Position numbers and translations under genes: made by a program. From Secundilactobacillus folii (lineage in GTDB: Bacteria; Bacillota; Bacilli; Lactobacillales; Lactobacillaceae), in contig NZ_WNJO01000004.1 of assembly GCF_009720675.1 (NCBI RefSeq), forward strand, positions 1-64,000: DNA of 64,000 nt, in the 5' to 3' direction. Shown here piece by piece: positions 24,406 to 33,035 of this stretch (its first letter is position 1; every line of letters begins with the position of its first letter). Below the pieces are notes generated by a model that worked only from the letters and a program-made list of their open reading frames with translations, searched no databases and was not told the origin of the DNA.

Positions 24406-25326
24406 ATGTTAAAGCGACGTGTAAAACGGTTATTGATGTCGGTCATGACAGTTTTGATTTTCTTTGTGGGTGTGGGATCCTTTGGTATCGGTGCATTAGC
24501 GGCGCCAACTTCACAGCAGGTTAAAGCGCAGCAACAAGTGGTTAAAAAGCAACTTCAATCGTATCTAAACAAAGTTAGTCAGGATAAAACGGCAAGCGTG
24601 GCGTTCTATAATCTTGGTGCGCAGTCAGATACAGTCGCTGGTCAAACCGCTTCGGCTCCGTTTTACAAGTCTGGAGCCTTAGCTGTTTATAGTCCAAATG
24701 CGCACAAAACTTACACCAGTGCTAGTACTTATAAATTGTTTATCATTGCTAATATTTGTGCTCGTATTGATGCTGGGACTTTGAATAAGAAGGTACTAAG
24801 GAGTTCAGGCTTTGAACAAATGATTTTGCACAGTCGAAATGAATTTGCAGAAAATTACCTGAAGACTTACGGGGCAGCTAAAGTTAACTTGTTTTTACGA
24901 AAACTAGGTCTCTATTCCTACGTGTTTGCCTCCAATCGAGCAGCACGGACTACCGCTGCATCGCTTTCTTCGATCATGCGGCGGCTGGACCAGGGAAAGT
25001 ATCCCTTTGATAACGCCAGCAATCGTCAGCGGGTTTTGTCGCTCATGCAACGGCAAGTGTATCGCTCGGGAATTCCTAAAGGTGCAGCACAAGCAATGCA
25101 GGGGGCTCGAGCAGCAGATAAGGTGGGGTGGCTGTGGTCGTACAACAACGATGCTGCAATCGTAACTTTACCAAATGGTCAACGTTACGTGCTCGTTGTA
25201 ATGACTCACGGCCATGGTCAGCACGGTTTTAGTGGATTTCCTCGCATCGCAACCATTACTAAAAACGTCCAAAAGATTGTTTATGGCGGAACAACGACTA
25301 GTAAAATACAGTTGTTGTATGAGTAA
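24406..25326 (+). CDS. Secreted beta-lactamase-fold (class A-like) serine hydrolase
   Basis: This 306-residue protein has an N-terminal signal peptide or anchor (basic MLKRRVKRLL then a hydrophobic stretch to ALAAP near residue 34). The active-site set of serine penicillin-recognising enzymes is visible: STYK at about 107-110, SRN as the SxN motif about 30 residues later, and DKVG in place of KTG near residue 240. It probably acts on peptidoglycan or a related substrate outside the cell; true beta-lactamase activity cannot be assumed. GAGGGG fits the ATG at 24406 better than the one at 24397. Confidence 0.8.
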   Translation: MLKRRVKRLLMSVMTVLIFFVGVGSFGIGALAAPTSQQVKAQQQVVKKQLQSYLNKVSQDKTASVAFYNLGAQSDTVAGQTASAPFYKSGALAVYSPNAHKTYTSASTYKLFIIANICARIDAGTLNKKVLRSSGFEQMILHSRNEFAENYLKTYGAAKVNLFLRKLGLYSYVFASNRAARTTAASLSSIMRRLDQGKYPFDNASNRQRVLSLMQRQVYRSGIPKGAAQAMQGARAADKVGWLWSYNNDAAIVTLPNGQRYVLVVMTHGHGQHGFSGFPRIATITKNVQKIVYGGTTTSKIQLLYE

Positions 25327-25362
25327 TTAAAGTTAAAACGACCAGTTATTTAAGATCCAGTC

Positions 25363-25400
25363 AAACGCGGCTTTCTCCAAAAGGAAAAGGCTGCGTTTTT
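25363..25400 (+). terminator. Terminator of the serine hydrolase gene
   Basis: AAACGC-GGC-TTTCTCC pairs imperfectly with GGAAAAGGCTGCGTTT around four A residues, ending in a T run at 25396-25400. Confidence 0.7.
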
Positions 25401-25433
25401 ACGTCTGGAATGAGAATTGATTACTTTTGAAGG

Positions 25434-25997
25434 CTATAGTTCATCTAAATGCTTCAGACCAACTGTCAGCATCCGTTCAAAACTAGCCGTTTCAGCCACT
25501 GTCTCATTTTTAAACCAACCGCTGCCAACATTCAGGATTTCGCCAATCACCAGATTACGAATCATTCGCGAAGCGTTTAGATGCTGTGTTGGTGTAAGTG
25601 ACATGGTATCCAGCAACTGATTCAATAGGTTGCGAATCGACCAGTCGCTGGCATCCGCTTGGTTAGCTTGTAACTGTTCACGAGGGGTGGAAATCACAAA
25701 TTGTGCAATTCGAAAGTGTTCTAGTGAATAGTTTCTGACTGAGATCGCATATCGGATAACAGCTGCCTTACCCGAGATACCGATAAGGGCACTCTGTAAG
25801 AAATTAAAGAGATCGGTACTATACAACTTGGCAATAGCGACGTTTAAAGATTTGACATCTGTAAAATAATTGTACAGCGCTTGTGAACGGGTGCCTAACT
25901 GCTTGCTGATATTAGTGAATGAAAGTGGGATCTGCTCGTTTATTAGTTGCATGGCAGTCCGCACAATTTTTTCAGGGTTTAAAGTTCGACTTGTCAA
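25434..25997 (-). CDS. TetR-family transcriptional repressor
   Basis: This is a 187-residue regulator. The N-terminal TetR helix-turn-helix spans about residues 8-55 (IVRTAMQLINEQIPLSFTNI followed by LGTRSQALYNYFTD), with a variable helical ligand domain after it. The start is TTG at 25997 behind AAGGTGA. It is divergent from a TauE/SafE exporter across 71-89 bp containing two short palindromes, so repression of that exporter, and of itself, is likely. The ligand is presumably related to the exported compound. Confidence 0.82.
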   Translation of the reverse strand: MTSRTLNPEKIVRTAMQLINEQIPLSFTNISKQLGTRSQALYNYFTDVKSLNVAIAKLYSTDLFNFLQSALIGISGKAAVIRYAISVRNYSLEHFRIAQFVISTPREQLQANQADASDWSIRNLLNQLLDTMSLTPTQHLNASRMIRNLVIGEILNVGSGWFKNETVAETASFERMLTVGLKHLDEL

Positions 25998-26014
25998 AAA
26001 ATCACCTTCCAGAC

Positions 26015-26027
26015 TTGTATTTTACAA
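26015..26027. promoter_or_regulatory. Candidate TetR operator 1
   Basis: TTGTA-TTT-TACAA is a perfect 5-3-5 inverted repeat in the short divergent interval between the TetR gene and its exporter neighbour. Confidence 0.45.
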
Positions 26028-26041
26028 TTTATCATTTATAA

Positions 26042-26054
26042 TTACAAGGTGTAA
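26042..26054. promoter_or_regulatory. Candidate TetR operator 2
   Basis: TTACA-AGG-TGTAA is a second perfect 5-3-5 inverted repeat, 14 nt from the first. The arms differ in order from the first site (TTACA against TTGTA), so one of the two may be the true operator. Confidence 0.4.
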
Positions 26055-26068
26055 ATAACTTTTGTGAG

Positions 26069-26821
26069 ATGAAAGAAGTCCTTTTCGTGAATACGATAAT
26101 TTTAGCCGTTGCTGGTGTGGTGATTGGCTTGTTCGTGATTTCTACCGGTGGCGGAGGGGCGGCCTTTTACCTCGGCATTTTAACTGGGGTGTTCAAGCTC
26201 GCCCCCGCCACGGCAGCCGCAACTTCGATTATCACCGCATTACCATCAATTATCATTGGCTCCTGGGGGTATTATCGACAACATTTGATTAATTTTCGAA
26301 TCGGCAACTTAATGTTGATTTCGGCGGTTCCAGCGGTGATTGTCGGGGCCTTGATCTCGCCTTATATACCAGAAACGATTTACCGTTGGATCATCGGGAT
26401 TATCCTAGTACTTTTAGGTGTTCGAATCTTTTTGCAGCGGGGTTCCAGCCGCAAGCCGCAGCACGGTAAAATGCTCGCTATTTTATACGGTATAATGAGC
26501 GGCCTAATGGTTGGGGTCGCTGGCTTGAGCGGTGGCGGTCCGATCATGGCTGGTGCTTTGATCCTTGGTCTGGACACTTTTCACGCGACCGCAACGTCTT
26601 CGTACGTCTTAGTTGGCATGTGCTTTTTAGGCGCCATTCTGCATTTAACCAACGGCAGCGTCGACTGGGCTGCCGGTTTGCCATTGATGTTAGGCGCAAT
26701 CGTTGGTGCAACTATGGCACCGCTGCTGGTAAAGCGGATTTCTCAGTCTAAGCATAATGGCTGGGTGCAGCCGCTGATTGCAGTCTTGCTGATATTTATG
26801 GGGATCAATACGATTCGGTAG
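26069..26821 (+). CDS. TauE/SafE-family membrane exporter, third copy
   Basis: This 250-residue exporter has about eight helices. GLFVISTGGGGAAFYLGILTG near residue 20, ATAAATSIITALPSI, and VGVAGLSGGGPIMAGALILG near residue 150 are the two related halves of the fold. It is clearly divergent from the tandem pair at 4.8-6.5 kb and closer in pattern to the glycine-rich anion exporters. The ATG at 26069 has no good ribosome binding site, while GAAAGAAG stands before the GTG at 26087, so the true start may be 26087. The divergent TetR gene is the likely regulator. Confidence 0.85.
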   Translation: MKEVLFVNTIILAVAGVVIGLFVISTGGGGAAFYLGILTGVFKLAPATAAATSIITALPSIIIGSWGYYRQHLINFRIGNLMLISAVPAVIVGALISPYIPETIYRWIIGIILVLLGVRIFLQRGSSRKPQHGKMLAILYGIMSGLMVGVAGLSGGGPIMAGALILGLDTFHATATSSYVLVGMCFLGAILHLTNGSVDWAAGLPLMLGAIVGATMAPLLVKRISQSKHNGWVQPLIAVLLIFMGINTIR

Positions 26822-26970
26822 TCTTAGGGTCAAAGCTTGAGTGCTGTCGTAGAGCGATGAAAGTTACCGTTTCTAGACCTACAGTTTCAAACGTGATGCA
26901 GACGTCATTTCACACGGGGACGACCTAAAGTCGTATAATGAGAGTATTCTAATCATTAACGGAGGCACAC

Positions 26971-29505
26971 ATGGCAGAATTAAAGCATTTTTACGAGACT
27001 TTTCAACCTAGTCATTATAATTTATACCTTGATATCAACCGGGAAACGAAGCTAATTTCTGGTAAAACGACTATTACTGGGCATGCGAGTGAAACCGATA
27101 TCGCACTCCATCAGAAATACTTAACTGTTTCGTCAGTTGAAGCCGACGATCAAACAGTTGAATTTGACCTTGATCAAAAGGCAGAAGCGATTCGAATTCA
27201 CCTGAATCAGAGTGGCGAGACGACACTGACGGTGACCTATACAGCCCCGTTAACTGACACTATGATGGGTATTTACCCTTCGTACTATGAAGTGAATGGC
27301 GAAAGAAAGCAGATCATTGGCACTCAATTTGAGACGACCTTTGCTCGGCAAGCCTTTCCAAGCATTGACGAACCAGAAGCCAAAGCAACTTTTGATTTAG
27401 CAATTAAATTTGATGAACATCCCGGCGAAACGGTGATTAGCAACATGCCGGAAGTCCGAACAGAAAACGGTGTTCACTACTTTGATACCACCGTCAAAAT
27501 GTCCACGTACCTCATTGCCTTTGCCTTTGGCGAACTGCAAAGTAAACAGACTAAGACAAAGAGTGGTGTGACCGTGGGCGTCTTTGGTACCAAGGCCCAT
27601 CAAGCTAAGGAGCTGGACTTTGCCCTAGACATCGCGAAACGGTCCATCGAGTTTTATGAGGACTTTTACCACACCCCATATCCGTTACCTCATTCGTGGC
27701 AACTAGCACTGCCTGATTTCTCGGCAGGGGCGATGGAAAACTGGGGGCTGGTGACTTATCGGGAAGCCTATCTACTGTTAGATCCTGATAACACTGCGTT
27801 GGAAACAAAGCAGTTAGTCGCGACCGTCATTGCCCACGAACTGGCTCATCAATGGTTTGGTGATTTAGTCACCATGAAGTGGTGGGACGACCTGTGGTTA
27901 AATGAAAGCTTTGCTAACATGATGGAATACGTGGCAGTGGATGCCATTGAACCTGACTGGCACATTTGGGAAATGTTCCAGACCTCTGAGGCCCCGATGG
28001 CTTTAAACCGTGATGCTACGGATGGGGTTCAATCGGTGCACGTCAATGTTGAAGATCCAGCAGAAATTGATGCGATTTTCGATAGTGCGATCGTTTACGC
28101 CAAGGGTGCACGGATGTTAGTGATGGTTCGAGCGCTGATTGGCGATGATGCTTTGCGGCAGGGACTCAAACAATATTTTGCTGCTCACCGATACAGCAAC
28201 GCTACCGGTGCTGATTTATGGTCAGCTCTTGGTGACGCCTCTCATTTAGACGTGGGTGCCATCATGAATTCCTGGCTGGAACAACCGGGTTATCCGGTAG
28301 TTGACGCTAAGGTTGATGATGGTCAACTGGTCTTGACTCAACAGCAATTCTTCATCGGTGATGGTCAGGATCAGAATCGTCGTTGGCAGATCCCACTGAA
28401 CAGTAATGACCCACAGGCACCACTCATTTTCAAGGATGCTAAACTGTCCTTGGGTGATTATAACGATGTACGCCAGCGAATTGGGGAGCCATTCCGCGTG
28501 AACGTGGGGAACAATTCACACTTTATCGTTCACTATGACGAAACGCTTTTAAATGATATTTTGAACCATTTGGACGGCTTAGATGCAATCGCTCAGTTGC
28601 AGTTACTGCAAGATCTGAGACTATTGGCAGAAGGCAGCCGGATCTCCTATGCTAAAGTTGTGCCTCTGCTAAGCCGCTTTGCCAACAGTCAGGCAACCGT
28701 TGTGATCACGGCGCTATACACGATGGCCAATAATCTCAAAAAGTTTGTTACATCAGATTCACCTGAGGAAAAGGCCTTGAAAAATCTGTTTGGTATTTTA
28801 AGCAGCGACCAGGTGACGCGTTTAGGCTGGTTACCAAAGGCTGGCGAATCAAATGACGATCAGTTGGCTCGACCGACAATTTTAAGTGCTGCCCTGTACG
28901 CTCAAAATAGTGAAGCGGTCAAAGCAGCCCACCAAATTTTTACCGATAATAAGGCTCAGTTGGAGACACTATCGGCAGATATTCGTGGATTAGTACTGAC
29001 AAACGAGGTCAAACATTACGGTTCTGAGGCCCTCTTCAATCAACTATTAGAGACCTATCGAAAGACCTCGGATGCCAGTTATAAATCCAGTATTCGTGTT
29101 GCCTTGACTAGTACGCCGGATGCGCAATTAATTGGTAAACTTATCGGTAAGTTCGAAGATGCAGATACCATCAAGCCTCAAGATTTGCGAGGGTGGTACC
29201 GAGGGGTGCTAGCTAATTCACACGGCGAGCAAGCAGCTTGGGACTGGATCCGTAATGATTGGCAGTGGTTGGAAGATACCGTGGGTGGTGACATGGAATT
29301 TGCCACTTACATTACCGTTACGACGGGGATCTTTAAGACACCAGAACGGTTAGCAGAGTTTAAAGCGTTCTTTGAACCAAAGATCAATACGCCGGGTTTG
29401 ACTCGTGAAATCAAGATGGATATTAAGATCGTGACGACGCGGGTAGCCTTGATTGAAGCTGAGAAGACGGCTGTTAATGCAGCGATTGCAAAGGCGGTTC
29501 ATTAA
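26971..29505 (+). CDS. pepN: Aminopeptidase N (M1 family) PepN
   Basis: This 844-residue cytosolic zinc aminopeptidase is the main lysine/arginine-type aminopeptidase of lactic acid bacteria, working in peptide utilisation. The substrate-binding GAMEN (near residue 254), the zinc site HELAHQWFGDLVT with the distal LWLNESFA, and the FARQAFPSIDEPEAKATF segment are all intact. Length is typical. CGGAGG precedes the ATG, and a perfect TATAAT lies about 32 nt upstream, although its -35 partner is unclear. No signal peptide is seen. Confidence 0.96.
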   Translation: MAELKHFYETFQPSHYNLYLDINRETKLISGKTTITGHASETDIALHQKYLTVSSVEADDQTVEFDLDQKAEAIRIHLNQSGETTLTVTYTAPLTDTMMGIYPSYYEVNGERKQIIGTQFETTFARQAFPSIDEPEAKATFDLAIKFDEHPGETVISNMPEVRTENGVHYFDTTVKMSTYLIAFAFGELQSKQTKTKSGVTVGVFGTKAHQAKELDFALDIAKRSIEFYEDFYHTPYPLPHSWQLALPDFSAGAMENWGLVTYREAYLLLDPDNTALETKQLVATVIAHELAHQWFGDLVTMKWWDDLWLNESFANMMEYVAVDAIEPDWHIWEMFQTSEAPMALNRDATDGVQSVHVNVEDPAEIDAIFDSAIVYAKGARMLVMVRALIGDDALRQGLKQYFAAHRYSNATGADLWSALGDASHLDVGAIMNSWLEQPGYPVVDAKVDDGQLVLTQQQFFIGDGQDQNRRWQIPLNSNDPQAPLIFKDAKLSLGDYNDVRQRIGEPFRVNVGNNSHFIVHYDETLLNDILNHLDGLDAIAQLQLLQDLRLLAEGSRISYAKVVPLLSRFANSQATVVITALYTMANNLKKFVTSDSPEEKALKNLFGILSSDQVTRLGWLPKAGESNDDQLARPTILSAALYAQNSEAVKAAHQIFTDNKAQLETLSADIRGLVLTNEVKHYGSEALFNQLLETYRKTSDASYKSSIRVALTSTPDAQLIGKLIGKFEDADTIKPQDLRGWYRGVLANSHGEQAAWDWIRNDWQWLEDTVGGDMEFATYITVTTGIFKTPERLAEFKAFFEPKINTPGLTREIKMDIKIVTTRVALIEAEKTAVNAAIAKAVH

Positions 29506-29845
29506 TGAGCAGTCAAAACTTATTGAGACGTAGTTTATGATGCGAGCTTTTGAATTTCTTCAATGATATATATTGAAGAATTAGACGGGATTAAAACCGA
29601 ATTAAATAGGACTGGTTCAAATGAGTTTTCAATCTGAAAACTCATCTGGAACAGTCCTATTTTGGTTATTTTTGGAAACCATGATTCAACCTTTTGTCAA
29701 GGGCTTCGTTGATGGTTATCATTCGGATTAATAGTCGGATATGAAACCAACTGCATTATAGACAATAAAATGCATTAAACAGCAACTGGACTATTATTTG
29801 TTGCTTTACCTGTGATATCATAATCGTTATGAATTAATTCAGGGG
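29506..29845. other. Interval between pepN and the MATE gene
   Basis: Apart from the terminator at 29607-29664, this 340-bp interval is AT-rich and without ORFs. No well-formed promoter could be picked out for the downstream pump. Confidence 0.5.
29607..29664 (+). terminator. Terminator of pepN
   Basis: ATAGGACTG...GAGTTTTC (left arm from 29607) pairs with GAAAACTC...CAGTCCTAT (ending at 29660) with a few mismatches near the middle, followed by T residues. It is about 100 nt after the stop. Confidence 0.75.
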
Positions 29846-31195
29846 ATGATCGCTATTATTGAGTTATTTGAAAAAGCACCAATACCAAAAGCCTATTTTA
29901 CGCTGGCATTACCGGTGGTTTTAGGGACCGTCGTTTCCATGATCTATAACTTAACGGATACTTTTTTCATTGCTCAAACTCAAAATGCCAATTTAGTTGC
30001 CGGTATTACATTATGTACACCACTTTTTTCGATGATGATTGCACTGGGTGATATGTTCGGCCTCGGGGGTAGTTCTGCTATCTCGCGGTTGCTTGGGCAA
30101 AAGAAGTATCAGTTAGCCGGACGCATCAACAGTTTTTGTTTTTACGGCGCTCTATTGCTGGGTGTCGTGGTGATGATTTGCTTATTCGTGTTTAAAAAGC
30201 AGGGCTTAGGTCTCTTAGGGGTCACACCCCAGACTTATCAGTATGCCAACATTTTCTATGAAATTATGGCGGTGGCCAGCGTCTTGATTATTGTCTCTTT
30301 GGTACCAATTAATACATTGCGAACAGAAGGACTGGCAGTGCAGTCCATGATCGGTACAGCTTCTGGGACAGTTTTGAAAATTTTTCTGGATCCCTTGTTT
30401 ATTTTTGGCTTTCATTTGGGGGCAGCAGGTGCCGCTTTAGCAACGGTCGTCGGTTATCTCGTTACTGATTCGATTTTGATTGGCTACACCATTTTTCGAG
30501 CTAGATACCTTCACCTACATATTCGAAAAAGCCGAATCCCGTTTGTTGAAATTAAGGACGTTTTGATGATTGGCCTACCCGCATCAATGACTAACTTTAT
30601 GACGATGTTAGGAACGGCTTTAATGAATAATTTCCTGATTGTTTACGGCGCTAATAAAGTCGCCGGATTTGGGATCGCCATCAAAGTCGAAACCATTGTG
30701 ATCATGGTGCTGGTCGGTTTTTGTTTCGGCTCACAAGCCTTGATCGGTTATAATTACGGGGCTAGAAATAAGGAACGACTCAAGAAAATTATTCAGTTTG
30801 ATTTGTTAGTCAACGTTGGTTTTGCCTTTATCATCGCCCTGGGATTAATGGTGATTGCACCAGGATTATGTGGCCTATTCATGAAAAATCAGGGGGTCGT
30901 CAGTGCGGCTAGTTATATGTTACGGTGGTTTCTGATTACGACGCCTTTCATTGGCGCAGCGATGGTTTTCACTACGATGTTTCAATCAGTCAATCAACCA
31001 CTGGATGCGTTTATTATGTCAATTTCTCGTCAAGGAGTCGTCTTCACAGTGGTGATTATTATCACAGCGGCACTAATGGGTTATCAAGGCGTCATCGTCT
31101 CACAGCCGATTGCGGACGTTATCACAGCCGTAATTGGACTTGGCTTGTATTATCGGCAATTTGGGCCACACGGTAAGGTGGTTAAAAACTGGTAG
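29846..31195 (+). CDS. MATE-family multidrug efflux protein
   Basis: This is a 449-residue, 12-helix MATE (multi antimicrobial extrusion) transporter. LALPVVLGTVVSMIYNLTDTFFIAQ at the start, GDMFGLGGSSAISRLLGQKK near residue 70, and the second-half repeat IGLPASMTNFMTMLGTALMNN and GIAIKVETIVIM match the family. The start is awkward: AGGGG directly touches the ATG at 29846, while in-frame ATT codons at 29855 and 29858 are at normal distance. An upstream ATG at 29829 runs into a stop after two codons. Substrates cannot be predicted. Confidence 0.88.
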   Translation: MIAIIELFEKAPIPKAYFTLALPVVLGTVVSMIYNLTDTFFIAQTQNANLVAGITLCTPLFSMMIALGDMFGLGGSSAISRLLGQKKYQLAGRINSFCFYGALLLGVVVMICLFVFKKQGLGLLGVTPQTYQYANIFYEIMAVASVLIIVSLVPINTLRTEGLAVQSMIGTASGTVLKIFLDPLFIFGFHLGAAGAALATVVGYLVTDSILIGYTIFRARYLHLHIRKSRIPFVEIKDVLMIGLPASMTNFMTMLGTALMNNFLIVYGANKVAGFGIAIKVETIVIMVLVGFCFGSQALIGYNYGARNKERLKKIIQFDLLVNVGFAFIIALGLMVIAPGLCGLFMKNQGVVSAASYMLRWFLITTPFIGAAMVFTTMFQSVNQPLDAFIMSISRQGVVFTVVIIITAALMGYQGVIVSQPIADVITAVIGLGLYYRQFGPHGKVVKNW

Positions 31196-31221
31196 TGTCA
31201 TCAAATTAAATTTGCGCTGGG

Positions 31222-31265
31222 AGCAGTCTGTTGATCATTATTTGATGATTAGCAAACTGCTTTTT
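31222..31265 (+). terminator. Terminator of the MATE gene
   Basis: AGCAGT-C-TGTT-G-ATCAT pairs with ATGAT-T-AGCA-A-ACTGCT, with three unpaired columns, followed by five T residues. Confidence 0.8.
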
Positions 31266-31274
31266 AATGCCAGC

Positions 31275-31299
31275 AAAAAAGCCCTGCCAAAGCAGGGTT
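31275..31299 (-). terminator. Minus-strand terminator between convergent genes
   Basis: GCCCTGC (31281-31287) and GCAGGGT (31292-31298) form a stem with a CAAA loop. The six A residues on its left give a T run only on the minus strand, so it serves transcripts coming from the small gene at 31463-31780. Confidence 0.7.
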
Positions 31300-31433
31300 G
31301 ATTCATGATAAATTATATTTTGAAATCAGAGGCAATCAAATGATTTTTAAACCGTATTGTCATGGAAAAATAATGTGTAATTTCTGCATAATTGTCGGCA
31401 ATTTTTGGTGAAATAAGGTATTCTATTAGCATT

Positions 31434-31457
31434 AAATAAAAGGGCAGGGACCTGCCT
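31434..31457 (-). terminator. Second minus-strand terminator
   Basis: AGGCAGG-TC-CCTGCCC on the minus strand, followed by TTTTATTT, stands 6 nt after the stop of the 31463-31780 gene. The inner loop would open to four or more bases. Confidence 0.6.
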
Positions 31458-31462
31458 CGATG

Positions 31463-31780
31463 CTATTCTTCTTCACCACCAAAGTTCAATTCTGACATTG
31501 AATCTTCCAATTCCTCAAGCAAATCGGTTTGCTCCATGAAGTTGACCCATGCTTGCCGAGTATGTTCACCACGAATCTGGCTAGCAATCTTACTGTTGAC
31601 GTCATCTAGAACCTGGTCGAATAATTTGTCGGCTTGTCGTTGAACCATGGTGTCATTATAACGGCGGGCTGGTGCACGCTTCAGGTTTTCTTGATTCAAG
31701 TAAGCTAGCGCTTTTTCCATAAAGCGTTCTTCCACTTGGCTATTTTCCTTTAGGTAAGTTTGTAATTCTGAATTATCCAA
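31463..31780 (-). CDS. Small acidic conserved-looking protein, TTG start
   Basis: I do not recognise this roughly 105-residue, highly charged, helical protein with an acidic end (SELNFGGEEE). The frame is open to 31894, where it would overlap the start of the divergent lipoprotein gene, and an ATG at 31798 has no ribosome binding site. GGAG at 31789-31792 stands 8 nt before a TTG at 31780, which gives the protein a start at DNSELQTYLKENSQ. I prefer that start. No membrane segment or signal is present. Confidence 0.6.
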   Translation of the reverse strand: MDNSELQTYLKENSQVEERFMEKALAYLNQENLKRAPARRYNDTMVQRQADKLFDQVLDDVNSKIASQIRGEHTRQAWVNFMEQTDLLEELEDSMSELNFGGEEE

Positions 31781-31856
31781 TATATCATCTCCATTCATGA
31801 ACCAATATTGCTTATTAGTATAACTGAGAAACCAGAATAGATAAACAGGAGGAGTT

Positions 31857-32963
31857 ATGAAACGCTTTTGGCTCATCGTGATGTTCGTCAGCATAACTGT
31901 ATTTATCCAAGGCTGTGCGGCGCGTCATGATTCAACCGCCATTTCCCACCAACAGACTGCTGTCCTTTTACCCTCGACGCACTATAGCACGCATACGCAA
32001 CAAGTCGATGACCTAGCAGGCTTTGTCAAAGCACAATTAGTGACTCCAAAAGGTATTTACAGTCAAAATCAAGTTGGCAATCAACCTAATTTCTTGCTGT
32101 CAGAATCCGCTGGTCTTTGGCTCATATATCTAGCCAATACCGGTCAGTTTCAAGAATATCGACGATTTTATCAACAGACGGTAACCACTTTTGGGCAAGA
32201 AGGAATCCTCATGTATCGCGTGACAACACCAAACCAGACACGGGCAACTGTTAACGCGACGCTGGACGACCTGCGTGTGATCCGCAGTCTTGGCCTCTAC
32301 TCAGCAAAAACGCACAGTCATGTTTATCTGAAGAAGGCAACCACGCGATTTGCTAGATTGTGGCAAAAAGTTGGCGTCGGTGATTATTGGCATGATTTGT
32401 ACGATGTCAAGGATCACCAAGTTTCACCCCTCAGTTCTCTGGCCTACTATGATTTACTCACCCTGAAGGTTTTCGACCGCACGTTAAAGGACGGCAAGCA
32501 GCGTTATCAACGTCAGCTGAAGTTTGTCCAAAACGGATTCTTGGGGCATAGTTTACCATTGTATGCGGTGAATTATAATTGGCAAAATCACCGCTATTCC
32601 AGGGCTTCATTGAACACTTCTGAAGCTTTATTGACTTTGCTGCACTTAGCAGAGGTTCATAAGCTTCGTTCTGATTCCTTGATGTGGTTACGCCAACGAA
32701 TCAATGCTGCTAAATTGTATAATGGCTACAATGTGCAAGGAGAGGTGACTGATTGGGGACAGTCTGCGGCGAATTACGCGATTGCGGCTCAGATTTTCGC
32801 CACAGTCAAACAACGTGGCTTGTATAATCAAGCCATGAATCAAGTTTGGCGGTTTCAAATTAAGCTTCCCAGCTCAAAATTGAGCGGATCTTTAGGTGAC
32901 TCAAAGCATCATGTCAGTTATGCTTTCAATGACTTAGAGGCTCTCCAGGCATCTGTGTATTGA
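31857..32963 (+). CDS. Lipoprotein, glycoside hydrolase family 8-like
   Basis: This is a 368-residue protein with a type II signal peptide: MKRFWLIVMFVSITVFIQGC, where the cysteine of the lipobox is residue 20. The mature part is alpha-helical with repeats such as SESAGLWLIYLANTGQFQEY and NTSEALLTLLHLAEV, resembling the (alpha/alpha)6 barrel of GH8 enzymes and related exopolysaccharide hydrolases. The expected acidic catalytic pair cannot be fixed by eye, so activity is uncertain. AGGAGGAG precedes the ATG. It is probably anchored outside the membrane and acts on a surface polysaccharide. Confidence 0.65.
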   Translation: MKRFWLIVMFVSITVFIQGCAARHDSTAISHQQTAVLLPSTHYSTHTQQVDDLAGFVKAQLVTPKGIYSQNQVGNQPNFLLSESAGLWLIYLANTGQFQEYRRFYQQTVTTFGQEGILMYRVTTPNQTRATVNATLDDLRVIRSLGLYSAKTHSHVYLKKATTRFARLWQKVGVGDYWHDLYDVKDHQVSPLSSLAYYDLLTLKVFDRTLKDGKQRYQRQLKFVQNGFLGHSLPLYAVNYNWQNHRYSRASLNTSEALLTLLHLAEVHKLRSDSLMWLRQRINAAKLYNGYNVQGEVTDWGQSAANYAIAAQIFATVKQRGLYNQAMNQVWRFQIKLPSSKLSGSLGDSKHHVSYAFNDLEALQASVY

Positions 32964-32964
32964 T

Positions 32965-32978
32965 TGTAATCGCTTTAA
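32965..32978. promoter_or_regulatory. Candidate cre (CcpA) site before pyruvate oxidase
   Basis: TGTAATCGCTTTAA fits the cre pattern TGWNANCGNTNWCA at every defined position except position 13. It is 71 nt before the pyruvate oxidase start and just upstream of a TAGAAT that may be the -10 element. Pyruvate oxidase genes of lactobacilli are known catabolite-control targets. Confidence 0.5.
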
Positions 32979-33035
32979 TAATTTATCTCCCAACATGGTA
33001 GAATAAAGGTAACAACTATGAGGAGGGCGAATTTC

